Source: Scenedesmus sp. ARA3
Taxonomy: Eukaryota; Chlorophyta; Chlorophyceae; Sphaeropleales; Scenedesmaceae
DNA length: 16,970 nt
Assembly (NCBI GenBank): GCA_004335835.1
Contig: RWJK01001721.1
Span: 54,042-71,011, forward strand
Direction: 5' to 3'
How positions within the stretch are numbered: position 1 is the stretch's first letter; each line of letters opens with the position of its first letter. Position numbers and translations under genes: made by a program. Positions 1 to 15,528 of this stretch are shown in pieces. The notes below the pieces were generated by a model, which did no database searches, was not told the origin of the DNA, and was given only the letters and a program-made list of their open reading frames with translations.

Positions 1-62
1 GCATGTGCATGTGCATGTGCATGTGCATGTGCATGTGCATGTGCATGTGCATGTGCATGTGC
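1..62. repeat. (GCATGT)10 microsatellite
   Basis: Ten perfect hexamer units, strictly alternating purine and pyrimidine over 62 bp, with a CATG palindrome in each unit. It is cut by the left edge, so its true length is unknown. It lies in the presumed intron or 3' region after the last seen WD exon. Confidence 0.95.
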
Positions 63-84
63 GCAGAGCCCGATGCCTGCTCAC

Positions 85-149
85 CAGCGGTGACCACAGC
101 CGCACGACGCTGTCGATGCCGCTTGTGGCCAGCACCGGCAGCGTGGCCA
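85..149 (-). other. Extra copy of the tail of WDTC1-like exon 8
   Basis: Repeats the last 20 codons of exon 8 ([20 protein letters not shown]) with the same donor CTG|GTGAGCAGG. The codons differ at six places, all synonymous. It starts after a possible acceptor, TTCAG, in phase 1, the phase of exon 8 itself. Joined directly to exon 7 it would skip the DEDVANC part of the blade. Confidence 0.85.
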
Positions 150-311
150 CTGAAGCAGCTGGCTGTGCACCCAACAGTTCTAATCAGCTGCCACCACAAC
201 TGTCCAAGACACTGTGTTGTCACCACAGTTGAAGAGGCCAGGCTCAACTACCATCACAAGTAAACAATACAGCTTCGTACGTGAGCAACAAACCAAAAAA
301 ACAAAGCTTCA

Positions 312-6814
<6,503 letters not shown>

Positions 6815-7333
6815 CAAAAGGCGAACAATTTCTCAAGAAGTAGCGCGCGTGCACCCCTGGCTCGATAGCATCGACACTGCGTCGCACTGCTCGGAACGCA
6901 GTGCTGGACGTCAGCCGAAATCATAGTATAACACTTAAGCCATGAATAAAGTCCTCAAGAACGCTCGTGCAGCACGGAATCGGCACCAGACAATTGTTTG
7001 GCAAAGTGCAGGGTGAGAAAAAGCTGCGAACTCTTGCCGGAGGTCACACGGATCCAAGGCCACAAAAGTAATGTAATGACTTGTAGCTGAAGGTGGCAAA
7101 GACGAGCCTAGGTAGAAGGAAAAGTGCGACATTGTCATCACAGTCAGCAGGCATGTGTCAGTAGCAGCGTTGTTTCAGTGGATGGGGCTAGAGCCAAGTA
7201 GCAACATGAAATCATCACCGTATGATATGTTGTGGTGATATCAACGTGGCTGGCACGCACTGGTTGGCACAGTCACATCATCTGCTGCCTTGTGCCCCCT
7301 GGGCCTGAACTGCCTGCCTTGCTGAACCTGCAA
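6815..7333. promoter_or_regulatory. Divergent intergenic region, probable bidirectional promoter
   Basis: The WDTC1-like gene starts leftward at 6814 and the Trm1-like gene rightward at 7334, so 519 bp must hold both promoters and 5' UTRs. A 68-codon open frame lies on the minus strand at 6935-7141 (MMTMSHFSFYLGSS at its start) but resembles nothing I know and has no link to exon 1; I do not call it a gene. No clear TATA box or operator is visible. The region lacks the CAG/CTG runs found on both sides. Confidence 0.55.
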
Positions 7334-7721
7334 ATGCCGATGCATTTACACGTGCTGCACCAGCACCAGGCACATGGCAGACACTTGAATCAATCTAACT
7401 GGCGCAGGACGAGCAGCAACAGCAGCTGCGGCATTGGCACACCTAGACGGCTGCTGGTGGTGTCAGCTGCTGCAGCAGCAGCACCAGCAGCACCAGCAGC
7501 CAGGCCAAAGTATGAGCTGGTCACTGAGCGGGGCGTGGAATTCACTCCAGGTACATGCTTGTACTACAATTCTGCAATGTAACACACACAACATTGCCTT
7601 ATAACAGATTTGCACCTTCTTTCACGCTTGGGCACAACGTCCTGAGGCTCAGCAGCTGACATGGATTGTGTACAAGTTGGTGCCATGCTACTGCAACACT
7701 CAGCTGCGCATCATGTCACCC

Positions 7722-7768
<47 letters not shown>

Positions 7769-8698
7769 CACTGCCTTCTACCGTGCTGAGTCAGCGCAGG
7801 GGCGTGACCTGGCAGTGCTGGCTGCTGCCGTGTACAGGCAGCAGCATGGCCGGCTAAGGGTGCTGGATGTGATGAGCGGCTCAGGCATGAGGGGGGCACG
7901 CTACCTCACACAGGTGAGCAGCGGCAGCAGCAGCAGCAGCACAAACGGCTGCAGGTGGTGGATGTGATGAGCGGCTCAGGCATGAGGGGGGCACGCTACC
8001 TCACACAGGTGAGCAGCAGCAGCAGCAGCAACAGCAGCATGTGCGGGTGTTTAGTATGCGCAGCTAGGTCGTGCGTGGGCTTTCCTTGCTGCGAGTTGGG
8101 TGCAGCAGCATCAGCAGCAGCACGGCGGCGCAGCAGATGATCCTGGTACAGGACAGACTTCGTGTAAAGCAATGAGCAGCAGCACCGTAGTGCCGGCAGT
8201 GCAATTGGCCCCAGGGGCAAGGCCGACGCATGCTGCATCACAAAGTTACAGCAAGCAACAGCGGTATGTCCACACCCTAATAGGCCAGGCCTCGGCGCTG
8301 TGGTCACCCACTCAACCTGCAGCACTGCAGCTGCGGCTCGAGTAGCCTTGTTACACCTGCACCAGCTCACAAGCAGACTGCAATGCAACTGCAAACAGCA
8401 CATGCCTCTCTGCAGCGTGTAATGTAGCTATTTCTGTGTGCTGGTCCATGCCTGACCTTAATGCTGCAGGCGCATGCAGACCTGGTGTGGTGCAACGACT
8501 ATGACACCAGGAACAACCTGGGCCTGGTGTTTAACCTGGTGCATGCCCTGGAAGGCCTGAGGAGCAGCAGCAGCAGCAGCAGCAATGTTGGTAGCAGCAG
8601 CAGCAGTTGTGCCAGCAGTTCCAGTGATGTGGTACAAGATCCTAACCAGGAGCAGCAGCAGGCAGCCACAGCTGTTCAGGGTGCTGAGCCTGGCAGCA

Positions 8699-8737
<39 letters not shown>

Positions 8738-11700
8738 GCAGCAGCAGTATCATTGGTGCTGCACAGCAGTGGCTGGCGGCTGCTGAGCGTGTGCAGTACC
8801 CAGGCATCCGAGGCGATGTGCTACAGTGGCATAGCGGCGGCAGCAATAGCAGCAGCAGCAGCAGCAGTAGCAGCAGCACAAAGCAGCAGCCGCCGCAGCA
8901 GCAGCAGCAACAGCAGCAGCCAGGGATATTTGAAGGCTCTACGCAGCAGCAGTGCTGCAGAGTGACTCATGTGGAGGCCAACAGGTGGGATTGCAGTTCA
9001 GTTGCAAGTCCATTGCTGTTCTCACCTCGGTTCTGTGCAGGTTGTGGGCTCCTACAGTTTTGGCACTCATCCGGCAACGTTGTCTGCATGTCTGACCTGT
9101 GCAGGCTGCTAGCTTCTACCTACCTTGCCGAGTGACTTTGACCTGGTTGACGTGATCAGTATTTGTAGCAAGTCAAGGACATACAATTGCTTTCTGTGCA
9201 TCTGCAGGCTGCTGGCTTCGACGCAATTGGCTGCGGATTACTTTGACCTGCTCAGTGTGGACAGCTATGCCGGTGTCTTGCCCTGCATCTGTTTCTGATC
9301 TTATGCTTCTGCAGGCTGCTGGCGTCCACCTACCTAGCTGAGGATTACTTCAACCTTGTTGACGTGGACAACTATGGCAGCGACAGCAGCCACCTGGCAG
9401 CAGCGCTGCTGGATGTTTTTGTTCTGCACATTAAACCTGTGGCATTGTGCAAATCTGCAGGCTGCTGGCTTCATCTATTATGGCTGATGAATAGAACTCC
9501 GTCAACGTGGACAGCTTGCATTGATCTCTTACTGCCCTGCCTCCGTACCTGATGTTGTCCTCGTGCAGACTGCTGGCGTCCACCTACCTAGCTGAGGATT
9601 ACTTTGACCTGGTTGACGTGGACAGCTTCGGCAGCGACAGCAGCCACCTGGCAGCAACTGAAAGCTGTTTTCCCTCGTTGCCGTGCAGGCTGCTGGCCTT
9701 TACCTATTTGGCTGAGGATTGACCTGGTTTACGTGAACAGCTTTGGCAGCAACCAAAACCGTTTTTCTCATCTGATTGTTGTGCAGGCTGCTGGCTTCTT
9801 CATATCTAACTGATGACTTGTTTGACCTGCCCAACATGGACATCTGTGGCAGCAACTCACAATGTTTCTTCATCTCATTACATCTCAATAATGCTGCGCA
9901 GGCTGCTGGCTTCCACCTATTTGTCTGAGGATTACTTTGACCTGGTTGACGTGGACAGCTTTGGCAGCAACAGCAGCCACCTGGCAACTGAAACTGCTGT
10001 TGTCCATCGTTGCCGTGCAGGCTGCTGGTTGATGTGGACGGTTTTTGCAGCAACTGAAACTGCCTTTTTTTCAGCTTATTTTCATCTCAATGTTGCTGTG
10101 CAGGCTGTTGGCTTTGACATATTTGGCCGAGGATTACTTTGACCTGGTTGACGTGGACAGCTTTGGCAGCAACCCAAACCGCTGTTCTCATTCATTGTTG
10201 TGCAGGCTGGTGGCTTCAACATATCTAGCTGAGGACTTGCTTTGACCTGCCCAACTTGGACACCTTTGGCAGCAACTCGCTTTGCTTTCTCATCTCATCT
10301 CATTCCATGTCATAAATGCCGCACAGGCTGCTGGCTTCCACATATTTGGCTGAGGACTACTTTGACTTGGTGGATGTGGACAGCTTTGGCAGCGACAGCA
10401 GCCACCTGGCAGCAGCACTGCAGGCGGTCAAGTACGGGGGGCTGATCTACCTGACGTCAACCGACGGCTTTTGTTCAGGAGGTGGGAGTGTCCATGTGAT
10501 TCATGGCTGAAGATAGTTGATTGCCACCAGCTTGTCCATCTTTGATTAATATCACCATGTTTGAAGCGTGTTAGGTTTGGTGTGTGGCTACTATGGAGTG
10601 CTGTTTTGGCGGTCAAGTACGGCGGCCTGATCTACCCGACATCAACTGACGGCTTCTGCTCTGGAGGTGGGTTGGTGAGGCCTTCTGATTCAATATGCAT
10701 TCAGCACCATGTTGAAGAAGTACGGAGGCCTGGTCTACGTGGCATGGACAGCGCGCTTCTGCATCAAATTCACCTGGCAATAACAGTCGGCTTCTGCACC
10801 GGCTTCTGCTTCTAACGCCATTCTGCGCTGCACATACCGTAGGCAAGCGCCCTCAGCGATCCTTGGCTGCATATGGCTCCTACCTCCGTGCTTCACCACA
10901 CGCCAATGAGCAAGGCCTACGTATGCTCATTGGCGCAGATGGGTTTGGCGTTGTCACAACCTTCTTGCCAAACTTGATGCTCCCAGCTGTTGGCGGCGCT
11001 GGCAGTCATTGTGCTCACGGCATGCTGCTGTTTGCAATGCACACCAAGTTCATCCTTGTGTACCGTGCTGCAGGCAAGCGGCCCCAGCGCTCGTTAGCTG
11101 CGTACGGCTCCTACCTGCGCGCCTTACCACACGCAAACGAGCAGGGCCTGCGCATGCTCATTGGCGCAGCAGTAAAAGAAGGCGCAGCGCGCGGGCTGTC
11201 CCTAAAACCCTTGTTTTCCCTCTACTCATACCACGGGCCAGTGTTTCGGGTGATGCTGCGAGTGGAGAGGGGCAGTGAGGGTGTGGACACCAGCAGCTAT
11301 GGCTGGGTGGGGCACTGCTACCTGCATGGCGAGAACAGAAGGGTTGGCTGGAAGGGACTCAGCCAGGCTTGGTGCAGGTGAGTGCGCAGTCAGTGAGAGA
11401 TTGCTGATGTTTCTATGTGACCTATGTTGCACCTGGTATTATGCTGTAGTTGTTGTTCAACAAAGCATATATCGCTGTGACACCCGGTGTCTGGATTGCC
11501 GTTTTTGTGTAAAAAGGTGACGCCTGATGCTGTGGCATGTGACACAGCACGGCAGCCGGCAGCCCACATCAAAGCTCTGCCAGCGTATGCAAAAACGGCC
11601 ATTGCCCTCACCACCCTGACAGACTGTGGCATCATGCACCGCCTTTTATAGCTTTGTTTGACTGCCTCCTGGGTTGCTGTTTCTGTGCTGGTTCAGGTGC

Positions 11701-12714
11701 CAGCCGGCAACAGACAGCGTAGCTGCTGCCCCCAGCACCAGCAAGCCCACCCCGCTGGTACTATCAGGGCCCATGTGGACAGGCCCACTGCACGACGCAG
11801 GTGGGGCTTTCAAACCTGAGTGATTACACACAAAAGCAACCACAAAAAATGGAGAAAACATTGTGCTGTGCGCTGAGCAAAAGTTGCAGAAAGCTTATGT
11901 TGGCTGCTGAGCATGTGAGCGTTTCCATTGCAACTCTGTGTTGCCTGCACTGCACACACGGTGCCCTTCAGCCAAGGGTTTCGATAAAATGTATCATGGA
12001 CGTGTGCAACATCGTCGCAGGTTTTGTGGGCTCAATGGCTGCGCTGGCTGAGCAGTGGGGCTGGAGCGGCACTGCTGCGTGGCTCTATGCTGATGGATGT
12101 TATAAATTTGTGTCTGCTTGCAGGTTTTGTGGGCTCAATGTCTTCCCTGGCCCAGCAGTGGGGCTGGAGCGGCAGTGCTGTGCCCAAGGGCAGCCCCCAC
12201 ATGGTGCGCCAGTCCAAGAACAACAGGTGCGTGCCACATGCCACATGCTACATGCACACATGGGTAACAGGTGCGTGCCACATGCCACACGCCACATGCT
12301 ACATGCACACATGGACAACAGGTTCGTGCCACATGCCACACGCCACATTCCACATGCACACATGAACACCAGGTGCCATGCATGGCACGTGCCACATGCT
12401 TCATGCACACATGAGCAACAGGTGCGTGCCACATGCCACATGGTGCGCCAGTCCAAGAACAACAGGTGGTCTGAGCTGCAGCCAGGCGACACAGCATGGA
12501 TGCAGAGGCCTCAACACACTGTCTTTTTCGAACCTGGTTGTTCAGTGCGTGCAGCAGTATGCAGCAGGTGGCATGCTTGATGCCGGCTGCAGCAGACTTC
12601 TGTCAGCGCAGCAGTCAACACTAGCGTGTACCGCACTTGCATGCTACAACATTCGTAGCTGCCAATGCTGCGCAGCTCTGCCCACACTGCTGCCTTTCCT
12701 TGTTGTTGCTGCTG

Positions 12715-12800
<86 letters not shown>

Positions 12801-13693
12801 GCCGCAGGCAGCGGCCGCTGGAGGTGCTGCTGGGGCTGCTTGCTGAGGAGTCTGACCCTGCACTGCCGCCCTGGTTCACCTGCATCGATACACTGGCGCA
12901 GCACCTCAACACCACACCAAGCAGGTACGGGGCAGTGCAAAAGTAACATGCATCAAGGACAGGTCCTCGGCTGTGTGCTGGCATACCGCAGCTGTCACTG
13001 AGCACTGACGCCTCTGCCGAGTGCAGCGGCTGCCGCACACCAGCTGATGGAGTCCTCCGCATGAAAGCTGCAAGCAAGCTCGTTGCGTAATGGCGTGTGT
13101 GCTGGTTGTGCTGCTGCTGCTGCTGCTGCTGCTGCAGGGACAAGCTGATAGCAGCTCTGAGGCAGCGGGGGTACACTGCATGCCTGTGCCATGTTGAGGT
13201 GAGCACACATGCAGCCTGCATCAGTGCTTGGAAAACTCGGGATCTCTGTGCAACAATAGGATTTGAAGTTACATGCGATTGTACTCGACGTGCCGTACGG
13301 CGGTGCCCCAAAAAAGATAGGCATAACCTGGGTCAGCCATGCTGCCAGCATATGGTATGGCTCCAGTACACGCATGTTGTGGATTTAGGCCGTCCGGCGA
13401 CCTCTTGCCCACCTTGTGCTGCTGCTTGTCTGCAGAACCGGGCGCTACGCACCAACGCCACCACGCAGCAGGTGCTGCAGGTGGCGGTTGAGGACTGCGG
13501 GTACCAGCATCGCAGCACTGGGGTACCACAGGTGTTGCTGCAGCACCATGCAGTTGAAGACGAGCAGCAGCAGCAGCAACAGCAGCAAGCTGGCACAGCA
13601 TCACTTGCAGGGGAGGGCAGCTTGCAGGTCAGTTCCGGCAGCATGGGCATGGCAACAGGATCAGCATTGCAGGACGGAGCTGCAGCTGCGTAA
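7334..13693 (+). CDS. TRM1: Plastid-type Trm1 tRNA (guanine-26-N2)-dimethyltransferase
   Basis: Uses SAM to dimethylate G26 of tRNA (family function); probably organellar. Exons: 7334-7550, 7768-7913, 8470-8984, 10327-10481, 11074-11377, 11697-11800, 12124-12226, 12808-12924, 13138-13198, 13436-13693. Phases agree at all nine introns, giving 659 aa and a TAA stop. Residues 1 to about 50 look like a transit peptide (Arg, Ser, then LLVVSAAAAA). ELVTERGVEFTPG and FYRAESAQGRDL are the Trm1 N-terminal block; VLDVMSGSGMRGARYL (104-119) is SAM motif I; VWCNDYD (127-133) is motif II; DVDSFGS (309-315) is the catalytic motif IV, with Ser where classical Trm1 has Pro. YSYHGPVFRVMLRV (395-408), SGPMWTGPLHDA (469-480) and CHVENRALRTNATT follow in family order. 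C426, C445 and C447 could bind zinc. The SFGSDSS and STDGFCSGG wording fits the divergent plant branch (Arabidopsis At3g56330 type, from memory). Exon 3 holds a Ser/Gln-rich insert absent from bacterial relatives. Confidence 0.9.
7725..7763 (+). repeat. (CTG)13 ending at the acceptor of Trm1-like intron 1
   Basis: Thirteen perfect CTG units, then CCAG, which is the 3' splice site at 7767. The run takes the place of the usual pyrimidine tract. Confidence 0.9.
7955..8008 (+). other. Extra tail of Trm1-like exon 2 carrying SAM motif I
   Basis: VVDVMSGSGMRGARYLTQ repeats the last 18 codons of exon 2, 95 bp downstream. The last 48 bases are identical, as is the start of the donor (GTGAGCAGC). It begins after GGCTGCAG, a possible acceptor, and is 54 nt, phase 0 at both ends, so inclusion would double SAM motif I in frame. 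The intron between exon 2 and this copy would be 41 nt, which is very short. Confidence 0.85.
8564..8925 (+). repeat. AGC/CAG runs encoding Ser- and Gln-rich loops in Trm1-like exon 3
   Basis: Runs near 8564-8583, 8696-8747, 8841-8880 and 8883-8925 code poly-Ser then poly-Gln. They separate motif II (VWCNDYD) from the THVEAN segment that precedes motif IV, so the loop probably lies on the surface of the methyltransferase fold. Confidence 0.85.
9041..10326 (+). repeat. Array of 12 partial copies of the head of Trm1-like exon 4
   Basis: Each unit has a GCAG acceptor, up to about 66 nt of exon head (ideal form LLASTYLAED then YFDLVDVDSFGS), and about 40 nt of T-rich intron. Heads begin at 9041 (degenerate), 9105, 9208, 9315, 9461, 9569, 9689, 9787, 9902, 10021, 10104 and 10206; the complete exon starts at 10327. 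Spacing is 64-146 bp, mostly 98-121. Units at 9105, 9461, 9689 and 10206 hit a stop or frameshift, and 10021 has an internal deletion. Units at 9315, 9569, 9902 and 10104 keep the catalytic-motif frame. The unit at 9569 differs from the real exon at nine codons, all synonymous, before it diverges. Confidence 0.93.
10609..10762 (+). other. Extra tails of Trm1-like exon 4
   Basis: 10609-10666 repeats the last 58 nt of exon 4 (AVKYGGLIYLTSTDGFCSG) with the donor GGAG|GTGGG. Seven codons differ synonymously and one is replaced (Leu to Pro). A second, decayed copy at about 10718-10762 reads KYGGLVYVAWTARFC. Confidence 0.85.
10843..10937 (+). other. Extra head of Trm1-like exon 5
   Basis: After the acceptor-like CCGTAG, 95 nt repeat the start of exon 5 (real copy 11074-11168), coding KRPQRSLAAYGSYLRA and on to RMLIGA. 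Of 31 codons, 15 differ synonymously and one is replaced (Ser for Leu). Similarity stops after LIGA, and no clear donor follows. Confidence 0.88.
12021..12123 (+). other. Extra head of Trm1-like exon 7
   Basis: TCGCAG followed by GFVGSMAALAEQWGWSGTA, 103 bp upstream of the real exon 7 start (GFVGSMSSLAQQWGWSGSA). The frame is open to the next acceptor. Confidence 0.85.
12227..12466 (+). repeat. Minisatellite of 5' splice donors after Trm1-like exon 7
   Basis: The donor AACAG|GTGCGTG at 12227 is followed by near copies at 12271, 12322, 12373, 12422 and 12466, spaced 44-51 bp. The spacer is rich in CACATGC. The last unit also regains the exon tail MVRQSKNN (about 12440-12465) before its donor GTGGTC. 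An open frame through the first units is accidental. Confidence 0.88.
12718..12798 (+). repeat. (CTG)27 before the acceptor of Trm1-like intron 7
   Basis: An 81-bp perfect run, then CCGCCGCAG, the acceptor of exon 8 at 12808. Long poly-Leu, poly-Cys and poly-Gln frames here are shadows. Confidence 0.9.
13111..13134 (+). repeat. (CTG)8 before the acceptor of Trm1-like intron 8
   Basis: Eight CTG units followed directly by CAG, the splice acceptor of exon 9 (13138). It has the same layout as the runs in introns 1 and 7. Confidence 0.85.
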
Positions 13694-13837
13694 ACGCACT
13701 GCGGCAGTTGATCAACTCATGAGATCCCTTTTTTTTCAACCGAAGGGGACGGTATCCAGTTGAGATCCTACTGCCAGTGGGTCCTAGCAGCTGCTTGCCT
13801 GCAGGCTGACGCAGGCTTGCCTGCTTCCCTCGCACAG

Positions 13838-15507
13838 AGCTTCAAGTGGCGTCTGCAGGTATACTGGGCGATGAAGTTATCAAGTACTACCCCAACCAAA
13901 TCACCGGGTTCAAATTCAGCTGGTGTTGGAACCAACTGGAGATGCCCGCCCCACCGGTGCGCAACCAGGCACAGCTTAATGCGGATGACACATTGTGCAA
14001 CGTGACTGGATGGCTTGTGCTATATGACTGGGTGGCTTGTGCCATGTGACTGGGCGGCTCTCCTACTGTGCTTGACATTACAGTATGTGCTGTTGCTGTC
14101 AGGGTCAGTGAAAATAAGCTGAAACATTTTGGCAGTGTGCGACTTTGTTTAGGCACTTCCTAACTTCCTGGCACAGCTCTTGCTATGGAGGCTGTTCAAC
14201 AAAAGCCACGACAGTTGCCTGATAGGAATTGCGCGCTGCTGCATGCAAACCCAATACATGTCCACATGAAGCATGTGCTACACTGTTTTGAGTTCAAGCT
14301 TGCTTCTAAAGCAGGCTGGCGGCAGCGCTGCTCACATGCACAGGCAGTCTGCTCAACAGTGTTTATCAAGCCAAATGGCATGGTTTTTCACAATCGTGGC
14401 TGATGCCTTGACAAACACCCCTTTATCCAGGACTGGGAGGACTGCGTGCGCAACGGTGGCGGCCCCGACTGCTCACCAAACGCACCAACCCTACAACCAA
14501 GCTCCCCAAGCCCCACCCCACCACCCCCAGCTTCGCCATCACCAAAGCCACCAGCTGCTTCGCCCTCGCCGCCTCCAGCAACACCATCGCCATCACCAAG
14601 GCCGCCAGCCGCTTCGCCCTCGCCGTCCCCGGCATCATCTTCGCCATCACCAAAGCCACCAGCTGCTTCGCCCTCGCCCCCTCCAACAACATTTTCGCCA
14701 TCACCGAAGCCACCAGTTGCGTCGCCCTCCCCGTCACCCACACCCCGGGCAGACGACTGCACAGCCGAGAACTACAAGTTGTGCCCCACGCCAGTCCTCA
14801 CAAACTCCAGCAGATGTAAGTAATGCACACGGCTGGTGTTCTTGGCAGTCAGCGGGCTAAATGGCTGCCGCACGGTATGGCGCCGGCGAGCATGCGTGCA
14901 AACTTGCTGCAGTTGCAGCTGCAGTTGCAAGTGCAGCTTTTGGTGCGGGTGACCGTCAGGAGTCCAAGGTCGCTGCATAGTGATTTCGGCACATCTGCAG
15001 CTTTCTGGGCAATAGGACTCCTACTGCTGTGAACACTCAAGGGCTCCTTCAATATCAGTTATGGAATGTAGGTCGGGTGCAACACAGGCAACCCCACGCA
15101 GTTGATATAAGACAGTTTTCAGCAGAGCCTGAATGCGGCTGTCTGAAGTCCATGCCTTTTAGATTGCAGATGGGCATGATTGTAAGCCGCACCCGCTTGC
15201 TTCCTATGTTCTCACACAACACTTTGTTGCGCCGCGGTGGTTTGCTGCACCTCTCCGCCCTACAGACTGCCGCAATGCCGGCGGAGGGCCCCTGTGCACA
15301 TGCTACACGTCTGAACGCCAGGTGTCTGGCTGCGACGTGCCGGCATGCTTCAACGCTACCCAGTTTGACTGCGTCGGCACAGTTGCAGATCTTGGGTACC
15401 AGACTCTGGCACAGTGCTTTGGGGACAACTGTCTAGGCCTGTGCAGTCGCACCATCACTGCGGGTGCTCCCTGGGACAATAAGTGCCGACCACTTGTCGG
15501 CAAGTGA
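13838..15507 (+). CDS. Cys-rich, Ser-Pro-rich secreted or wall protein (5' end missing)
   Basis: Three exons can be joined in frame: 13838-14001 (or from 13859, a second phase-1 acceptor), 14431-14815 and 15266-15507, ending in TGA. Phases: 1 in, 0, 1. Exon A encodes about 54 aa with FKFSWCWNQLEMPAPP and ends TLCN. Exon B starts DWEDCVRNGGGPDC and holds about 80 residues of SPSP/SPKPP repeats, as in hydroxyproline-rich glycoproteins. Exon C has nine Cys in 80 codons, including DVPACFNATQFDC and CFGDNCLGLC. DCVRNGGGPDC in exon B and YCRNAGGGPLC in exon C look like repeats of one small module. The domain-PRR-domain plan resembles pherophorins, but the pherophorin Cys pattern is not seen, so no family is claimed. 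Only 144 bp separate it from the Trm1-like stop, and no signal-peptide exon or good ATG was found there. Secretion is inferred from composition. Confidence 0.6.
14002..14060 (+). repeat. Threefold repeat starting at the donor of exon A of the Cys/Pro-rich gene
   Basis: GTGACTGG, the predicted donor, begins a unit of about 20-24 bp that recurs as TGACTGGGTGGCTTGTG and TGACTGGGCGGC. It is a small version of the donor repeats seen in the Trm1-like gene. Confidence 0.65.
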
Positions 15508-15523
15508 CGAGGCGAGAACCTCG

Positions 15524-15528
15524 TGTAA
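15524..15528 (+). terminator. TGTAA polyadenylation signal
   Basis: TGTAA, the usual chlorophyte poly(A) signal, lies 17 nt after the TGA of the Cys/Pro-rich gene. It would give a very short 3' UTR, shorter than usual in green algae, so it may not be the only site. No TGTAA was seen in the space just after the Trm1-like stop. Confidence 0.4.

Noticed and set aside
6935..7141. 68-codon minus-strand open frame as a gene or first exon
   Set aside because: No family resemblance, no phase-compatible link tested better than the exon at 6770-6814, and its length is within chance.
7232..7333. Upstream GTG start for the Trm1-like protein
   Set aside because: Eukaryotic nuclear genes rarely use GTG. 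The ATG at 7334 gives a transit-like N-terminus of sensible length.
9041..10326. CRISPR array or a protein built of tandem repeats
   Set aside because: Spacers are not unique and units are unequal (64-146 bp). Every unit starts at a splice acceptor of a known exon and several have stops, so it is neither CRISPR nor a repeat protein.
11801..12580. 259-codon plus-strand open frame over Trm1-like exon 7
   Set aside because: It runs through intron, minisatellite and exon in a frame other than the Trm1 frame; its openness comes from the CACATG repeats.
13616..13860. Fusion of the Trm1-like gene with the Cys-rich gene through donor CAG|GTCAGT at 13627
   Set aside because: The phases do not match (0 against 1), and the Trm1-like frame ends at a good TAA after its last conserved block.
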